A stretch of 64,000 bases of DNA from Pseudochrobactrum asaccharolyticum (GCF_003314995.1 NZ_QNRH01000008.1:100278-164277); one strand, 5' to 3'. Counted from the first letter of the stretch, positions 51,825 through 62,252 are shown. Made by a program: numbers and translations. The notes: generated by a model not told the origin, from the sequence alone.

Positions 51825-52274
51825 ATGGCACAAGTGATTTTCATTCTGAATGGTCCTAACCTGAATATGCTGGGTAAAAGAGAGCCGGCAATTTACGGTT
51901 CGACGACCCTTGATGATATTCACGCAAACTGCCGCAAAGAAGCTGAAAAGCTGGGTGTGGAAATTGACTTCCGTCAGTCTAATCACGAAGGCGATCTGGT
52001 CACATGGATTCAGGAAGCCGGTGAGAAAGGCGCGCAGGTTCTGATTAACCCTGCAGCATATACCCACACATCTATTGCGCTGCTTGATGCCATTCGTGCA
52101 GCTCAGGTGACTGTCGTAGAGGTTCACCTCTCAAATATTCACGCCCGTGAAGAGTTTCGCCACAAATCCTTCGTTTCTCCGGTTGCCAAAGCGGTTCTGT
52201 GCGGCTTTGGCGCAGAAGGTTATTTGATGGGACTTCGTGCTCTCGCGGGCTATCAGCGTAATCCTGAAAGTTGA
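51825..52274 (+). CDS. aroQ: 3-dehydroquinate dehydratase, type II
   Basis: 149 residues from ATG 51825, where IFILNGPNLNMLGKREP begins the conserved fold; an in-frame ATG at 51753 is rejected. The flexible loop is GKREPAIYG (Arg, Tyr), then IDFRQSNHEGDLVTWIQEAG (Asn, His), NPAAYTHTSIALLDAI, and VEVHLSNIHAREEFRHKSFV with the catalytic His and Arg. Third step of the shikimate pathway. It precedes accB and accC; this aroQ-accB-accC order is frequent in bacteria. Confidence 0.94.
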   Translation: MAQVIFILNGPNLNMLGKREPAIYGSTTLDDIHANCRKEAEKLGVEIDFRQSNHEGDLVTWIQEAGEKGAQVLINPAAYTHTSIALLDAIRAAQVTVVEVHLSNIHAREEFRHKSFVSPVAKAVLCGFGAEGYLMGLRALAGYQRNPES

Positions 52275-52389
52275 CCGGATTTTCAGAGTGGATTATGCCA
52301 CGCATACCAAACCAGCATAGTGTGCCCTGACCGTCAGGCTTATGCTCTAAAACAAACAACAATATATTAGCGGTAAAGGGGCAAGACCC

Positions 52390-52863
52390 ATGACAAATAA
52401 AAGCTCCGGTATCGATCAAGCGGTTATTCGCGACCTCGCGAACATCCTCAAAGATACCGATCTGACAGAAATTGAAGTTGAACAGGACGATCTGCGCATT
52501 CGCGTTTCGCGCAATGTAACAGTGCAGGCCGCTGCTCCTCAGCAGTATTTTGCACCGGCACCAGCCGCTGCTCCGGTTGCAGCCGCTGCGGCTCCTGCAG
52601 CAGAAGCACCCAAAGCTGCTGACAAATCGAAGAACGCCGTTCCATCCCCAATGGTTGGTACTGCATATCTCGCACCGGCACCAGGCGCCAAGCAGTTCGT
52701 AGAAGTTGGTCAGAGCGTTAAAGAAGGTCAGACTGTTCTGATCATCGAAGCGATGAAAACCATGAACCAGATTGCTGCACCGCGTGCAGGTACAGTGACT
52801 GCTATTCTGGTTAGCGACAGCCAGCCAGTTGAATTCGGCGAACCGCTCATCGTCATCGAGTAA
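52390..52863 (+). CDS. accB: Biotin carboxyl carrier protein of acetyl-CoA carboxylase
   Basis: 157 residues; AAAGGGGCAAG upstream. The N-terminal helix region [19 protein letters not shown] is followed by an Ala/Pro-rich linker (~45-80) and the biotinyl domain. The biotin lysine is at about 123 in [17 protein letters not shown] (MKM is usual; here MKT). It carries CO2 on biotin between AccC and AccAD. It is preceded by aroQ (115 bp) and followed by accC (106 bp). Confidence 0.95.
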   Translation: MTNKSSGIDQAVIRDLANILKDTDLTEIEVEQDDLRIRVSRNVTVQAAAPQQYFAPAPAAAPVAAAAAPAAEAPKAADKSKNAVPSPMVGTAYLAPAPGAKQFVEVGQSVKEGQTVLIIEAMKTMNQIAAPRAGTVTAILVSDSQPVEFGEPLIVIE

Positions 52864-52969
52864 GATCTTTTGCAGATCGCGGCTGTGTTTTGAACAATGC
52901 AGCCATCGTTGACCTATTTGATTTAATGCATAGTCTGCCAAACGGACTATGCCTGAGGCAGGAGCACCG

Positions 52970-54325
52970 ATGTTTCAAAAAATCCTCATAGCCAATCGCG
53001 GCGAAATTGCCCTGCGGGTGCTGCGCGCCTGTAAGGAGCTTGGCATCAAGACTGTTGCCGTTCACTCCACTGCAGATGCGGATGCCATGCATGTTCGTCT
53101 TGCAGATGAAAGCGTTTGTATCGGCCCGCCGCCATCGCGCGACAGCTATCTGAATATTCATCAGATCGTTGCTGCCTGCGAAATCACCGGCGCGGATGCA
53201 ATCCATCCGGGTTATGGCTTCCTCTCCGAGAATGCTAAATTCGCGGAAATTCTTGAAGCACACGACATTACCTTCATCGGACCGACCGCTGCGCATATCC
53301 GCATCATGGGCGATAAGATCGAAGCGAAGAAGACTGCTAAACGTCTAGGTATTCCGGTTGTTCCGGGTTCCGACGGTGGTGTGGCCAGCGAAGAAGATGC
53401 CATCCGCATCGCGGCTGAAATCGGCTATCCGGTTATCATCAAAGCATCTTCCGGCGGTGGTGGCCGCGGGATGAAAGTTGCCAAATCGGCAGAAGACATC
53501 TCCGTTGCCTATAATACTGCACGCTCCGAAGCTGCTGCTGCATTCGGTGATGATGCTGTTTACATCGAGAAATATCTCGAAAAGCCGCGTCACATTGAAG
53601 TACAGATCGTTGGCGACGGTGCCGGTAAAGCTGTGCATCTGGGCGAACGTGACTGCTCCTTGCAGCGTCGTCACCAGAAAGTCTGGGAAGAAGCAAACTC
53701 CCCTGCTCTGAACTCTGAAGCCCGTGACAAGATCGGCATGATCTGCGCCAATGCGGTTGCAGAGCTTGGTTATCGTGGCGCCGGTACAATCGAATTCCTC
53801 TATGAAAACGGCGAGTTCTATTTCATCGAAATGAACACCCGTCTGCAGGTGGAACACACGATTACTGAAGCCATTACCGGTATTGATCTGGTTCATGAGC
53901 AGATTCGTATTGCTGCAGGTCTTGGTCTTTCGATCAAGCAGGAAGATGTCCGTTTCTCCGGCCATGCGATCGAGTGCCGTATCAATGCGGAAAATGCCCG
54001 CACATTTACGCCGTCACCTGGTACGATCAACCACTACCACACACCGGGTGGTCTCGGCATTCGTGTCGATTCCGGCGTGTATAGCGGCTATCGCATTCCA
54101 CCTTACTATGACAGCATGATCGGCAAGCTGATCGTTCATGGCCGTAACCGCGTCGAATGTCTGATGCGTCTGCGCCGTGCGCTTGATGAGTTTGTGGTTG
54201 ATGGCGTTGATACAACACTTCCGCTCTTCCAGGATCTGATTGCCAATCCGGATATCGCCAACGGCGATTATGATATCCACTGGCTTGAAAAATATCTGGA
54301 AAAGCAGGCCGCTTCAGGTCGCTGA
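52970..54325 (+). CDS. accC: Biotin carboxylase of acetyl-CoA carboxylase
   Basis: 451 residues from ATG 52970 (AGGAGCACCG). [20 protein letters not shown], then VPGSDG, the glycine-rich [20 protein letters not shown], the ATP-grasp region [60 protein letters not shown] and [12 protein letters not shown]. It carboxylates biotin on AccB using ATP and bicarbonate. A hairpin GCATAGTC...GACTATGC (52928-52952) lies just before its ribosome site. Followed by aat after 5 bp. Confidence 0.95.
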   Translation: MFQKILIANRGEIALRVLRACKELGIKTVAVHSTADADAMHVRLADESVCIGPPPSRDSYLNIHQIVAACEITGADAIHPGYGFLSENAKFAEILEAHDITFIGPTAAHIRIMGDKIEAKKTAKRLGIPVVPGSDGGVASEEDAIRIAAEIGYPVIIKASSGGGGRGMKVAKSAEDISVAYNTARSEAAAAFGDDAVYIEKYLEKPRHIEVQIVGDGAGKAVHLGERDCSLQRRHQKVWEEANSPALNSEARDKIGMICANAVAELGYRGAGTIEFLYENGEFYFIEMNTRLQVEHTITEAITGIDLVHEQIRIAAGLGLSIKQEDVRFSGHAIECRINAENARTFTPSPGTINHYHTPGGLGIRVDSGVYSGYRIPPYYDSMIGKLIVHGRNRVECLMRLRRALDEFVVDGVDTTLPLFQDLIANPDIANGDYDIHWLEKYLEKQAASGR

Positions 54326-54330
54326 TTTTG

Positions 54331-54945
54331 GTGGCGGGACGTAAATCCCCACCGCCTCAAGAATTAAGTCCGGAGCTTCTGCTCCGGGCTTACGCCTCCG
54401 GCATTTTCCCTATGTCAGAAAGTGCTGATGATCCGGAAATTTTCTGGGTACGTCCGGAACAACGCGGCATTATCCCGCTCGATCAGTTCCACATCTCCCG
54501 CAGTCTGCAAAAAACAGTAAAACGCGCTCCGTTCGAAATCCGTTACAACACCGCTTTTGAACAGGTTTTGCAAGGCTGTGCCATAAGGCTTGATCCTGAA
54601 GCAGGAAGCTGGATTAATCAGACCATCCGTCAGGGCTATATAGGCCTTCACAAGGCCGGACACTGCCACTCAGTGGAGGCATGGCAGGGCGAGCAGTTGG
54701 TGGGCGGCCTTTACGGCGTATCGCTTGGCGGAGCGTTTTTCGGTGAAAGCATGTTCAGCCATGCAACGGATGCCTCCAAGGTCTGTCTGGTGCATCTGGT
54801 CGAACGTCTGCGCGCAAACGGCTTCAAGCTTCTCGACACGCAGTTTACAACCGAGCATCTGCAGCGTTTCGGTGCGATTGAAATTCCCGCTAAAGATTAC
54901 GAAGAAATGCTGCTGCCAGCGATTTTAACACCGGCACAGTTCTGA
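54331..54945 (+). CDS. aat: Leucyl/phenylalanyl-tRNA-protein transferase
   Basis: 204 residues from GTG 54331 (TTG 54328 is the neighbouring alternative), beginning 5 bp after the accC stop, so it is in the accBC operon. [80 protein letters not shown] and [20 protein letters not shown] are the family blocks. It attaches Leu or Phe to proteins starting with Lys or Arg, tagging them for ClpAP through the N-degron pathway. Confidence 0.93.
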   Translation: MAGRKSPPPQELSPELLLRAYASGIFPMSESADDPEIFWVRPEQRGIIPLDQFHISRSLQKTVKRAPFEIRYNTAFEQVLQGCAIRLDPEAGSWINQTIRQGYIGLHKAGHCHSVEAWQGEQLVGGLYGVSLGGAFFGESMFSHATDASKVCLVHLVERLRANGFKLLDTQFTTEHLQRFGAIEIPAKDYEEMLLPAILTPAQF

Positions 54946-54966
54946 AACGCAATGCGTACATAGACC

Positions 54967-55070
54967 GGAGCGCCATCAGCCAGCGCTTGGCACATGAAAG
55001 TCGCTCTAATTATCTGTTTTAACGCACATCTTTGTCCGAAAACCGTTTCACACTTTTCGGGATGCGCTCT
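54967..55070 (-). repeat. RIME-like intergenic mosaic repeat, copy E
   Basis: Inverted copy: TGTCCGAAAACCGTTTCACA, CTTTTCGGGATGCGCTCT at the right; the distal stem at the left (GGAGCGCCATCAG...AAGTCGCTCT) is diverged. It separates aat from the convergent DUF2155 gene. Confidence 0.65.
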
Positions 55071-55079
55071 AATTGAGAA

Positions 55080-55526
55080 TTATTTTGGTGCCGGAATATC
55101 GGATGTCTGCTTGCAGTTTTTCAGCCAGATATCATAAACCGGATGATCAACAGCATTCAGACCCGGACTATCGGCAAACATCCAGCCGGAAAAGATACGG
55201 CGGATTTTACGATCAAGGGTGATTTCATCCACCTGCACAAAGCTGTCTGTGCGAGGCGCTTCATTTTCAGAACGGCTGTAGCAAACCTTAGGTGTTACCT
55301 GCAGCGCACCAAATTGTACCGTTTCATTGATATAAACGTCAAAAGTCGTGATACGGCCGGTAATTTTATCAAGACCAGAAAACTCGGCGACTTTATTGGC
55401 AATGCGCTCGGCTTTCGCCTCAGAAAACCCACCCAGCCCTGTTGCAGTCAAACCGGAAACCGCAAGTCCTGCAACCAGCAGAAATGTTGTTCCAAAATTT
55501 CGTCCGGAAGAAACATTCATACACAT
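55080..55526 (-). CDS. DUF2155-domain periplasmic protein
   Basis: 148 residues from ATG 55526 (AAAGG upstream; ATG 55520 is an alternative). The signal region (TTFLLVAGLAVSGLTATGLG) ends about residue 37. The conserved core reads ITTFDVYINETVQFGALQVT, KVCYSRSENEAPRTDSFVQV and RRIFSGWMFADSPGLNAVDH, then VYDIWLKNC: two cysteines, likely a disulfide. DUF2155 proteins are confined to alphaproteobacteria as far as I know, and their function is unknown; they commonly neighbour acc/aat and NDUFA12-type genes, as here. Confidence 0.88.
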   Translation of the reverse strand: MCMNVSSGRNFGTTFLLVAGLAVSGLTATGLGGFSEAKAERIANKVAEFSGLDKITGRITTFDVYINETVQFGALQVTPKVCYSRSENEAPRTDSFVQVDEITLDRKIRRIFSGWMFADSPGLNAVDHPVYDIWLKNCKQTSDIPAPK

Positions 55527-55682
55527 TCTGCCTTTGGTCGTGGTTGCATAAATAGTGCACAATAGCACCAGCAGGAAATTAGCCTGTTCTTTACGGCATT
55601 TGTGAGAAAAAGTGCAACTAAGCATAGTTTTCCCCAAGCCTGATCAATAGAACAGAATGATCAGATATAGCCTGTAAAAATG

Positions 55683-55713
55683 CAAAGGCGGCACACTTTT
55701 TAGGTTGCCGCCT
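55683..55713 (-). terminator. Terminator of the NDUFA12-homologue gene
   Basis: AGGCGGCA / TGCCGCCT stem with a 12-nt loop; leftwards it continues TTTGCATTTTTA. Confidence 0.7.
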
Positions 55714-55735
55714 GCACATATCGTCAAGATTCAGA

Positions 55736-56131
55736 TTAATTCGGTGTCCAGGCATCGTAATCGCCGGTCACAGCAGGACGCTGACCGGAAGCAGAAATCG
55801 CACCCTGCGGACGATAAGCCTGCGGGGAACCAGTCAGGTTTGGCTGGTGAGGCTTCTGCCATTCACGCGGCTGATAATTCTCTTCAGTCGGCGGCGTATC
55901 GGTGCGGTGATGCATCCAGCCGTGCCAGCCGGCAGGAATTGCACTGGCTTCGCTGTAACCGTTGAAGATAACCCAACGGCGTGTGCGGCCTTCAGAATCC
56001 TTGCCACCGGTGTAATAGACATTGCCGAACTCGTCTTCACCGACGCGTTTACCCTTGCGCCACGTATGAAAACGGGTGCCAAGGGTCTGGCTGTTCCACC
56101 AGGTAAAGACCTGAGTAATAAATTTTTTCAT
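55736..56131 (-). CDS. Complex I accessory subunit homologue (NDUFA12/B17.2 family)
   Basis: 131 residues from ATG 56131. The blocks FTWWNSQTLGTRFHTWRKGK, VGEDEFGNVYYTGGKDSEGR, RRWVIFNGYSEASAIPAGWH and GWMHHRTDTPP are diagnostic of the NDUFA12 family; the C-terminal ~50 residues are a Pro/Gln-rich extension. In alphaproteobacteria it is an accessory subunit of respiratory complex I, as in mitochondria. It stands alone here, away from any nuo operon, next to the DUF2155 gene. Confidence 0.92.
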   Translation of the reverse strand: MKKFITQVFTWWNSQTLGTRFHTWRKGKRVGEDEFGNVYYTGGKDSEGRTRRWVIFNGYSEASAIPAGWHGWMHHRTDTPPTEENYQPREWQKPHQPNLTGSPQAYRPQGAISASGQRPAVTGDYDAWTPN

Positions 56132-56319
56132 AGCACTTCCAGATCCTGAACTATCCTGAGCATAAAGGCACAGGATCATGCAGATTATTCCCTGCTTATG
56201 GCCTTATCTGAGGCTGCGCGCAAGGGTCAAGTTGCCGCTCTTAAAAGCATATCCTGCCTGTAATCACCGTTTTAATGGCTATCATAACGATGATAAAGGT
56301 TGGATTTCAGAGCAAAAAA

Positions 56320-56823
56320 TCACATAGACCAGCCGGTCAGCGGCTTTTCCATTTTGATAACATTGATATCAAGTTTCAGTGTGCCCCAGTCTTTCGTCTC
56401 GCCGGTCTTTTCAAAACCCTTGCGACTATAGAAATCCAGAGCTTTCTGATTCTTTTCAATCACCTCAAGCGCTAGCTTTTCAACGTCAGGAAAAGCCATC
56501 TCGATTTCAGCCAGCAGCATGGTGCCGATACCCTGCACCTGCTGTTCCGGATCAACATAAAGCTGATGCAGCTCCGCAACGCCCGCTTTGCTCTGGCTGG
56601 CAAAAGCCATGCCGACAAGGTTGCCCTCGCCGTCATCGGCCACAACAAACTCCGAATAAGGTTTCGCCAGATTACGGGTCAGCGCGGCAACAGAATGATA
56701 TTCGCCCGTAACCGTGTTGACAGTCTCAACACCCAGCACGTCATCAAATGTGGCGTGCCAGGTTTTGACCAGCAATTGGTGCACGGCTTTGAGATCATCT
56801 TTATTTGCGGAGCGCAGCCACAT
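56320..56823 (-). CDS. GNAT-family N-acetyltransferase
   Basis: 167 residues. HQLYVDPEQQVQGIGTMLLA is the acetyl-CoA binding motif A (Q/R-x-x-G-x-G/A), and ALEVIEKNQKALDFYSRKGF the following motif B. It transfers an acetyl group from acetyl-CoA to an unknown amine. Its ATG overlaps the gatB stop codon (TAATG), so it is translated from the gatB mRNA, which may mean a role linked to translation, but this is only a guess from position. Confidence 0.87.
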   Translation of the reverse strand: MWLRSANKDDLKAVHQLLVKTWHATFDDVLGVETVNTVTGEYHSVAALTRNLAKPYSEFVVADDGEGNLVGMAFASQSKAGVAELHQLYVDPEQQVQGIGTMLLAEIEMAFPDVEKLALEVIEKNQKALDFYSRKGFEKTGETKDWGTLKLDINVIKMEKPLTGWSM

Positions 56824-58322
56824 TATTCGATGCCCAGCTTCGCTTTAACCAGATCATTCACAGCCTGCGGATTTGCTTTACCGCCGGTAGCTTTCATCAC
56901 CTGACCAACAAACCAGCCGGCAAGTGTCGGCTTTTCTTTGGCCTGAGCAACTTTTTCCGGATTAGCAGCAATGATTTCATCAACGGCTTTTTCAATCGCG
57001 CCGGTATCAGTTACCTGCTTCATACCGCGGGCTTCAACGATCTCTTTCGGATTACCGCCTTCATTCCAGACGATTTCGAAAAGATCTTTCGCGATCTTAC
57101 CGGAAATAGTGCCTTCCTTGATCAGATCGAGAATTGCGCCCAGCTGTTCCGGTGAAACCGGTGCGTCTTCAATATCCTTACCAGCCTTGTTCAAAGCGCC
57201 GAGCAGATCATTGATAACCCAGTTTGCGGCAACTTTACCGTCACGGCCTTCTGCAACCGATTCGAAATAGTCAGCAATGGCTTTCTCAGTGATCAAAATA
57301 GAGGCGTCATAGACAGACAGACCAAGGGTCTCAACCAGACGGTTTTTCTTATCGTCCGGCAGTTCCGGCAGCTTAGCGGCCAGCTCATCCACATAGGCTT
57401 GTGTAAATTCCAGCGGCAGCAGATCAGGATCCGGGAAGTAACGGTAATCATGCGCTTCTTCTTTCGAGCGCATCGAACGGGTTTCACCCTTTGCCGGATC
57501 GTAAAGACGGGTTTCCTGATCGATCTTGCCGCCATCTTCCAGAATACCGATCTGACGACGGGCTTCGTACTCAATCGCCTGACCAATGAAACGGATCGAG
57601 TTCATGTTCTTGATTTCGCAACGGGTGCCGAATTCACCGCCCGGACGACGCACAGAAACGTTGACGTCAGCGCGCATCGAGCCTTCATCCATGTTACCGT
57701 CGCATGTGCCAAGATAACGCAGAATGCTGCGCAGCTTGGTCATATATGCACGCGCTTCATCGGAGGAACGGATATCCGGTTTGGAAACGATTTCCATCAG
57801 CGCCACACCGGAGCGGTTCAGGTCAACAAAAGACATGCTCGGATGCTGGTCATGCATGGATTTACCGGCATCCTGCTCCAGATGCACGCGCTCAATGCCG
57901 ACTTCAACATCTTCAAACTGGCCTTTGGAATCAGGGCCGACAGATACAATCACGGTACCTTCGCCAACGATTGGCTGTTTGAACTGAGAAATCTGGTAGC
58001 CCTGCGGCAGATCCGGATAGAAATAGTTTTTACGATCGAAAACCGACTTCAGATTGATCTGTGCTTTCAGTCCGAGACCGGTACGAATGGCCTGCGCCAC
58101 GCATTCCGCATTGATCACCGGCAGCATGCCCGGCATGGCGGCATCAATCAGCGAAACATTAGCGTTCGGCTCCGCACCAAATTCAGTGGAAGCACCGGAG
58201 AACAATTTGGAATTGGAAGTCACCTGCGCATGGACTTCCATCCCGATCACCACTTCCCAGTCACCGGTGGCACCGGAGATCAGGCGTTTCGGGTCTGGTG
58301 TGCGTGTATCGATAAGGGACAT
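56823..58322 (-). CDS. gatB: Aspartyl/glutamyl-tRNA amidotransferase subunit B
   Basis: 499 residues. [80 protein letters not shown] and the GatB/YqeY tail [20 protein letters not shown] appear in order. It is the kinase and tRNA-binding subunit of GatCAB, converting misacylated Glu-tRNA-Gln (and Asp-tRNA-Asn) into the correct form. gatC and gatA are not in this window. It is followed directly by a GNAT gene with a one-base overlap and preceded, after 246 bp, by another GNAT gene. Confidence 0.96.
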   Translation of the reverse strand: MSLIDTRTPDPKRLISGATGDWEVVIGMEVHAQVTSNSKLFSGASTEFGAEPNANVSLIDAAMPGMLPVINAECVAQAIRTGLGLKAQINLKSVFDRKNYFYPDLPQGYQISQFKQPIVGEGTVIVSVGPDSKGQFEDVEVGIERVHLEQDAGKSMHDQHPSMSFVDLNRSGVALMEIVSKPDIRSSDEARAYMTKLRSILRYLGTCDGNMDEGSMRADVNVSVRRPGGEFGTRCEIKNMNSIRFIGQAIEYEARRQIGILEDGGKIDQETRLYDPAKGETRSMRSKEEAHDYRYFPDPDLLPLEFTQAYVDELAAKLPELPDDKKNRLVETLGLSVYDASILITEKAIADYFESVAEGRDGKVAANWVINDLLGALNKAGKDIEDAPVSPEQLGAILDLIKEGTISGKIAKDLFEIVWNEGGNPKEIVEARGMKQVTDTGAIEKAVDEIIAANPEKVAQAKEKPTLAGWFVGQVMKATGGKANPQAVNDLVKAKLGIE

Positions 58323-58568
58323 GGGCTCTTAAATCTCTGTTTTTGCGGCGCGAGCAATACTCTGCCGTTTTCTCATGCTTCTGGCTAAAACAAACCGACC
58401 TGACTGGCAAGTGTTCTCTGGGATTTCAGTCTTGTTTCAGCACGGATCAATTATCATTGTGCAGACTATAAACATTCTACCGCGCCAGTGCACCCTGCAT
58501 TGACAGAAAAAATGCAAATTCCTGTAACAAAGCATGGGCTTGTAAAGATAAATGACCGGAGAGCACGA

Positions 58569-59045
58569 TCATACATCCACCATACCCAGACGGCGGTAAA
58601 GGCGCTCCGCACCAAAAGGATTATTCTGATCAACTTTGAGGCAGATTTTATCTGCACCACGCGCATAAAACACCTGAAAACAATGCAGCAGCAGTGCCTC
58701 AGCAATACCTTGTTTGCGCCATGAAGGTTGCACGACAATATCCTTGATAAAGCCACTGTTCCAACAATGTGCAAAAGCAATCAGCTCACCCTGCCCGCTA
58801 ACAACCGGCAAGATCAGCGCAGCCTCATATTCCTCATCCGCAGACAATACCTGCCACCACGCAGTCAATGGCGGTACATGATCGCCCACGGCCTCATAAG
58901 AGCTGGCGAGCAAAGCATGAAGCGCGGCAATCATCTCCGGCGCATCTGGTCTAAACGGCACTAAAGCCACATCGTGCGGCCATAGCGGCTGCGGCATGTC
59001 ACCATTCAACGCTTTGCATAAATGATAGTGAGGTTTCACAGTCAT
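58569..59045 (-). CDS. GNAT-family N-acetyltransferase (second copy)
   Basis: 158 residues from ATG 59045 (AGGG upstream). GFIKDIVVQPSWRKQGIAEA is the acetyl-CoA site and ICLKVDQNNPFGAERLYRRL motif B. The N-terminal part begins with a variable arm (KPHYHLCKALNGDMPQPLWP). Substrate unknown; it is not closely similar to the GNAT at 56320. It points the same way as gatB, with which it may be cotranscribed across a 246-bp gap. Confidence 0.85.
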   Translation of the reverse strand: MTVKPHYHLCKALNGDMPQPLWPHDVALVPFRPDAPEMIAALHALLASSYEAVGDHVPPLTAWWQVLSADEEYEAALILPVVSGQGELIAFAHCWNSGFIKDIVVQPSWRKQGIAEALLLHCFQVFYARGADKICLKVDQNNPFGAERLYRRLGMVDV

Positions 59046-59097
59046 ACCCTGCCCCTGCCTGATTAACGCGATCTGCAATTATTATACACCAGCAAAC

Positions 59098-59125
59098 AAA
59101 AAAGCCGCGTTTTGCAACGCGGCTT
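59098..59125 (-). terminator. Rho-independent terminator of tig
   Basis: AAGCCGCGTT / AACGCGGCTT with loop TTGC; leftwards six Ts follow. Confidence 0.9.
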
Positions 59126-59148
59126 CCTCGTAACTCTATGCGGGCTGA

Positions 59149-60564
59149 TTATTCAGCTGCATCGTCAGCTTTTTTAGCTGCTTTTTTCTTTGGAGCAGCT
59201 TTTTTAGCTGGCTTTGCTTCTTCTGCGCCTTCTTCGTCAGCTGTCAGCTCTTCTTTAGTCACTTTTTTATCGGTGACGGAAATTGTGCTGAGCAGGTGAT
59301 CAACAACCTTTTCTTCAAAGATTGGTGCGCGCAGGTTAGCAACTGCATCAGGAGTTTTACGCAAGAATTCATAAACCTGCTGTTCCTGACCTGGGTAGCG
59401 ACGAACCTGATCGTAAACAGCGCGCTGCAGTTCTTCTTCGGTTACTTCTACACCGGCTTTTTCACCGATTTCGGAGAGAACCAGACCAAGACGTACACGA
59501 CGTTCAGCCAGCTTACGATATTCTTCGCGAGCAGCTTCTTCAGTGGTTTCTTCGTCTTCAAAAGTTTTGCCAGCCTGCTGCAGGTCGAAATTGATCTGCT
59601 GCCAGATATTGTTGAACTCAGCGTTTACCAGACGTTCTGGTGTTGCGAACTGATATTCTGCATCCAGACCGTCGAGGATCTGACGCTTAACTTTCTGACG
59701 TGTGATCTGGCCATACTGACCTTCGATCTGTTCACGAACAACTGTACGCAGACGATCAAGGCTTTCGATGCCGAGCTTCTTAGCAACTTCGTCGTTCAGT
59801 TCCAGCTCAGCAGCTTTAGCAACTTCCTTCACAGTGATGTCGAAGGTTGCTTCTTTACCGGCCAGATGAGCAGCGCCGTAGTTTTCAGGGAAAGTAACTT
59901 TGATCTGCTTTTCGTCACCGGCTTTAACGCCGATCAGCTGATCTTCAAAACCCGGAATGAACTGGCCGGAACCGAGAACCAGCTGTGCATCCTGATCAGC
60001 ACCACCTTCAAACGGCTCATCGCCAAGCTTACCGAGGTAATCCATGGTAACGCGGTCGCCGTCTTCAGCTTTGCCTTTTTTCGCTTCGAAAGTACGAGCG
60101 GAAGAAGCGATCTTCTTAACCTGCTCTTCAACTTCTTCGTCCGAAATATCAACAACTTCACGGGTCACTTTAAGACCGGAAACGTCTTTGATTTCGATTG
60201 CTGGCAGAACTTCGTAATTCATGGTGAATTCGAAATCAGCTTTACCGGCCAGAACCTTTTCGGCTTCTGCTTCGTCTTCGCTCATTGCAACTTCTGGCTG
60301 GGTTGCAGCTTTTTCGTTGCGGTCAGCAAGGATCGAACGGGTTGAATCGTTCAGAATTTCATTCACGATCTCAGCCATGAAAGACTTGCCGTACATCTTA
60401 CGCAGATGTGCTGCAGGAACTTTACCAGGACGGAAACCATCGATCTTAGCGCGACCGCGAGCGGTTTCGAGGCGCTCAGCGAGCTTTGCTTCAAGATCCT
60501 GTGCCGGAACCACGACTTTGATCTCGCGCTTCAGCCCTTCATTGAGCGTTTCGGTAACCTGCAT
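59149..60564 (-). CDS. tig: Trigger factor (ribosome-associated chaperone and prolyl isomerase)
   Basis: 471 residues from ATG 60564 (GAAGG upstream); the frame is open further but [20 protein letters not shown] is the expected start. The ribosome-binding loop FRPGKVP lies in [19 protein letters not shown], near residue 45. The FKBP-type domain is at about 155-240 ([35 protein letters not shown]). The C-terminal chaperone arms end in a Lys/Ala-rich tail ([20 protein letters not shown]). It binds nascent chains at the ribosome exit. Confidence 0.95.
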   Translation of the reverse strand: MQVTETLNEGLKREIKVVVPAQDLEAKLAERLETARGRAKIDGFRPGKVPAAHLRKMYGKSFMAEIVNEILNDSTRSILADRNEKAATQPEVAMSEDEAEAEKVLAGKADFEFTMNYEVLPAIEIKDVSGLKVTREVVDISDEEVEEQVKKIASSARTFEAKKGKAEDGDRVTMDYLGKLGDEPFEGGADQDAQLVLGSGQFIPGFEDQLIGVKAGDEKQIKVTFPENYGAAHLAGKEATFDITVKEVAKAAELELNDEVAKKLGIESLDRLRTVVREQIEGQYGQITRQKVKRQILDGLDAEYQFATPERLVNAEFNNIWQQINFDLQQAGKTFEDEETTEEAAREEYRKLAERRVRLGLVLSEIGEKAGVEVTEEELQRAVYDQVRRYPGQEQQVYEFLRKTPDAVANLRAPIFEEKVVDHLLSTISVTDKKVTKEELTADEEGAEEAKPAKKAAPKKKAAKKADDAAE

Positions 60565-61173
60565 GTCCAAACCTTCACTTTTGTCTACGTTTCGCATGAT
60601 CGGCCGCATGACCGTAGCCGCCGAGGCTAGCGAATTTTTGTTTTTCTGTTGCCACATACCGCGCACAATAATGCGCAAAGGCTATGTAACATCCCTGAAC
60701 GGATATAAAATCCGCCGATGAACGGCCGCGACTCTATATATAAATGGTACGGATTTAAAGCAGCCATACCTGATTTCTGCTATTGAATTTCCTGCACAAT
60801 ATCTGCTCATTCAACAGCATACCGCCACATTTCGTGCCGGAGCCTGTGCCGCAGCATTGCGCCAGAATCCCATTTATCGCAAACCCATTACAATCAGCGC
60901 CTGCAAAATACAAGATGCGATTGACTAATCGCCCTGCAAACCATCTGATTTTATGAGCCGGATGCCCTTAAATGCCGCTGTTTTGCGTTAATTATGGCAG
61001 AAAGCAAAATTATCCTGAGCGGGACAACAGACAAAGCAGAGTAACAACCATTCCGGCTGGTTAAAACCGGCTCTTTTACAATCATATATCTTTTGATACA
61101 GGGCGGCGCCGGTTGCACCATCTCTGCGGCATAGTCCGTTATTACCGCTCTTCTGTTTCAAGGAATTTATAAG
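60565..61173. promoter_or_regulatory. Divergent region between tig and a secreted-protein gene
   Basis: 609 bp. The tig frame extends open to 60678 but without support. GCGCATTATTGTGCGC (about 60662-60677) is a small palindrome in the tig leader. No tRNA, small RNA or gene is recognised in the remaining part; it must include both promoters. Confidence 0.4.
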
Positions 61174-61671
61174 ATGAAATTGCGTTTCGTTTGCCTGCTG
61201 TCGCTGCTGTTGCCGCTTGCACCCCTGACCTCCCATGCACAGGAAGCAGGTCTTGCCGAGCGCCGTGCGATGGCCGCTTATGCGAAAGACATCTGGCCTG
61301 CCGCAGAAAAATCCATTCAGGATGCCGCCGGTTTTCCGGTTGTGATTGAGCTGAACCTCAACAGCCTCGCACTCGCGGGCTATGCGGATTCTTATACGGA
61401 TGCTGATTATCTGAAGAATACGGTCATTGAACCTGTTATCCGCTCATTCCAGGCGATTACCATTGACGAAATGGGCAAAACAGCACTGAAAGAGAAGCTG
61501 AAATCCTTGACCATTCTCTATGATGAAAAAACAGCACCGGCTTCCAATTATGTTGACGGCCTTACTTTTGAAGACGGCAAGCTGACAATCAACTGGAAGC
61601 CTTTTTCCAATGCCGGCGATATTGAGCCGCGTACAAAAGCACTGACCACCCTGCTGGAAAGCAAGCTGTAA
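61174..61671 (+). CDS. Secreted protein of unknown function, 165 aa
   Basis: 165 residues; CAAGGAATTTATAAG upstream supplies the ribosome site. Signal peptide of about 22 residues ends SHAQ. The mature part is helix-rich at the start (ERRAMAAYAKDIWPAAEKSI) and then mixed, with no cysteine. I recognise no family. Monocistronic, ending at a bidirectional terminator against another small secreted-protein gene. Confidence 0.68.
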   Translation: MKLRFVCLLSLLLPLAPLTSHAQEAGLAERRAMAAYAKDIWPAAEKSIQDAAGFPVVIELNLNSLALAGYADSYTDADYLKNTVIEPVIRSFQAITIDEMGKTALKEKLKSLTILYDEKTAPASNYVDGLTFEDGKLTINWKPFSNAGDIEPRTKALTTLLESKL

Positions 61672-61694
61672 GACAGCTGGTTGTTGCAAATATC

Positions 61695-61723
61695 AAAGCC
61701 GCTCCGATAGCCGGAGCGGCTTT
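61695..61723. terminator. Bidirectional terminator
   Basis: AAAGCCGCTCCG / CGGAGCGGCTTT with a 5-nt loop, between convergent secreted-protein genes. Confidence 0.85.
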
Positions 61724-61742
61724 GCTACGTGCTCAGGTAACC

Positions 61743-62180
61743 TCAACGGTTCTTATAAATATATGCCCTGCAGCGTTCCGCATCGTTGCGCGGCGGTTTA
61801 TCGCCGGTAAAAACGCCGATAGTGATCTGCTCTGGTACCGCCATCCAATAGACAATGTAAGAAACATCACCTTTACCGCATAGGTACTTTCCGTCTTTCA
61901 AAGCAGGATCAGCAGGTTGCGCAACACGATATACCGATGCTGGCAGCTCTTTCCCGTCAACTTCATATGTCTCTGCAACCAGCTCCGAGAATTTCATCGT
62001 CGCGCCGGTTTCAAAACGAATACTGAAATCATCAATCTGAATATCGCCGGTAATAGCCTTAGCCTCTGCGCTGACCGGCAGGTAATAATCCCCTGCTGTA
62101 AAGGCATGAGAAAATGAGACTGAAAACAGCGCAATTATCGTGACAGCCGATGCGATCAGTTTCATTTTACCAGTACGCAT
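61743..62180 (-). CDS. Secreted protein of unknown function, 145 aa
   Basis: 145 residues from ATG 62180 (AGGA 8-9 nt upstream); ATG 62165 would shorten it by five. Signal peptide about 1-27 (ends SFSHA). The mature chain starts FTAGDYYLPVSAEAKAITGD and contains two cysteines (YLCGKGD and AERCRAY), possibly a disulfide. Mostly beta-strand by composition. Family not recognised. It follows the amidohydrolase gene on the same strand after a 72-bp gap with a terminator-like palindrome. Confidence 0.65.
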   Translation of the reverse strand: MRTGKMKLIASAVTIIALFSVSFSHAFTAGDYYLPVSAEAKAITGDIQIDDFSIRFETGATMKFSELVAETYEVDGKELPASVYRVAQPADPALKDGKYLCGKGDVSYIVYWMAVPEQITIGVFTGDKPPRNDAERCRAYIYKNR

Positions 62181-62207
62181 TCCAGTTTCCTCACCTCAAA
62201 ACAAATA

Positions 62208-62226
62208 CGGCCGGAATATCCGGCCG
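62208..62226 (-). terminator. Palindrome after the amidohydrolase gene
   Basis: CGGCCGGA / TCCGGCCG with a 3-nt loop; leftwards it runs into TATTTGTTTTG. Likely a partial terminator. Confidence 0.6.
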
Positions 62227-62252
62227 CAGAAATATTTCATCACATCAAAAGC

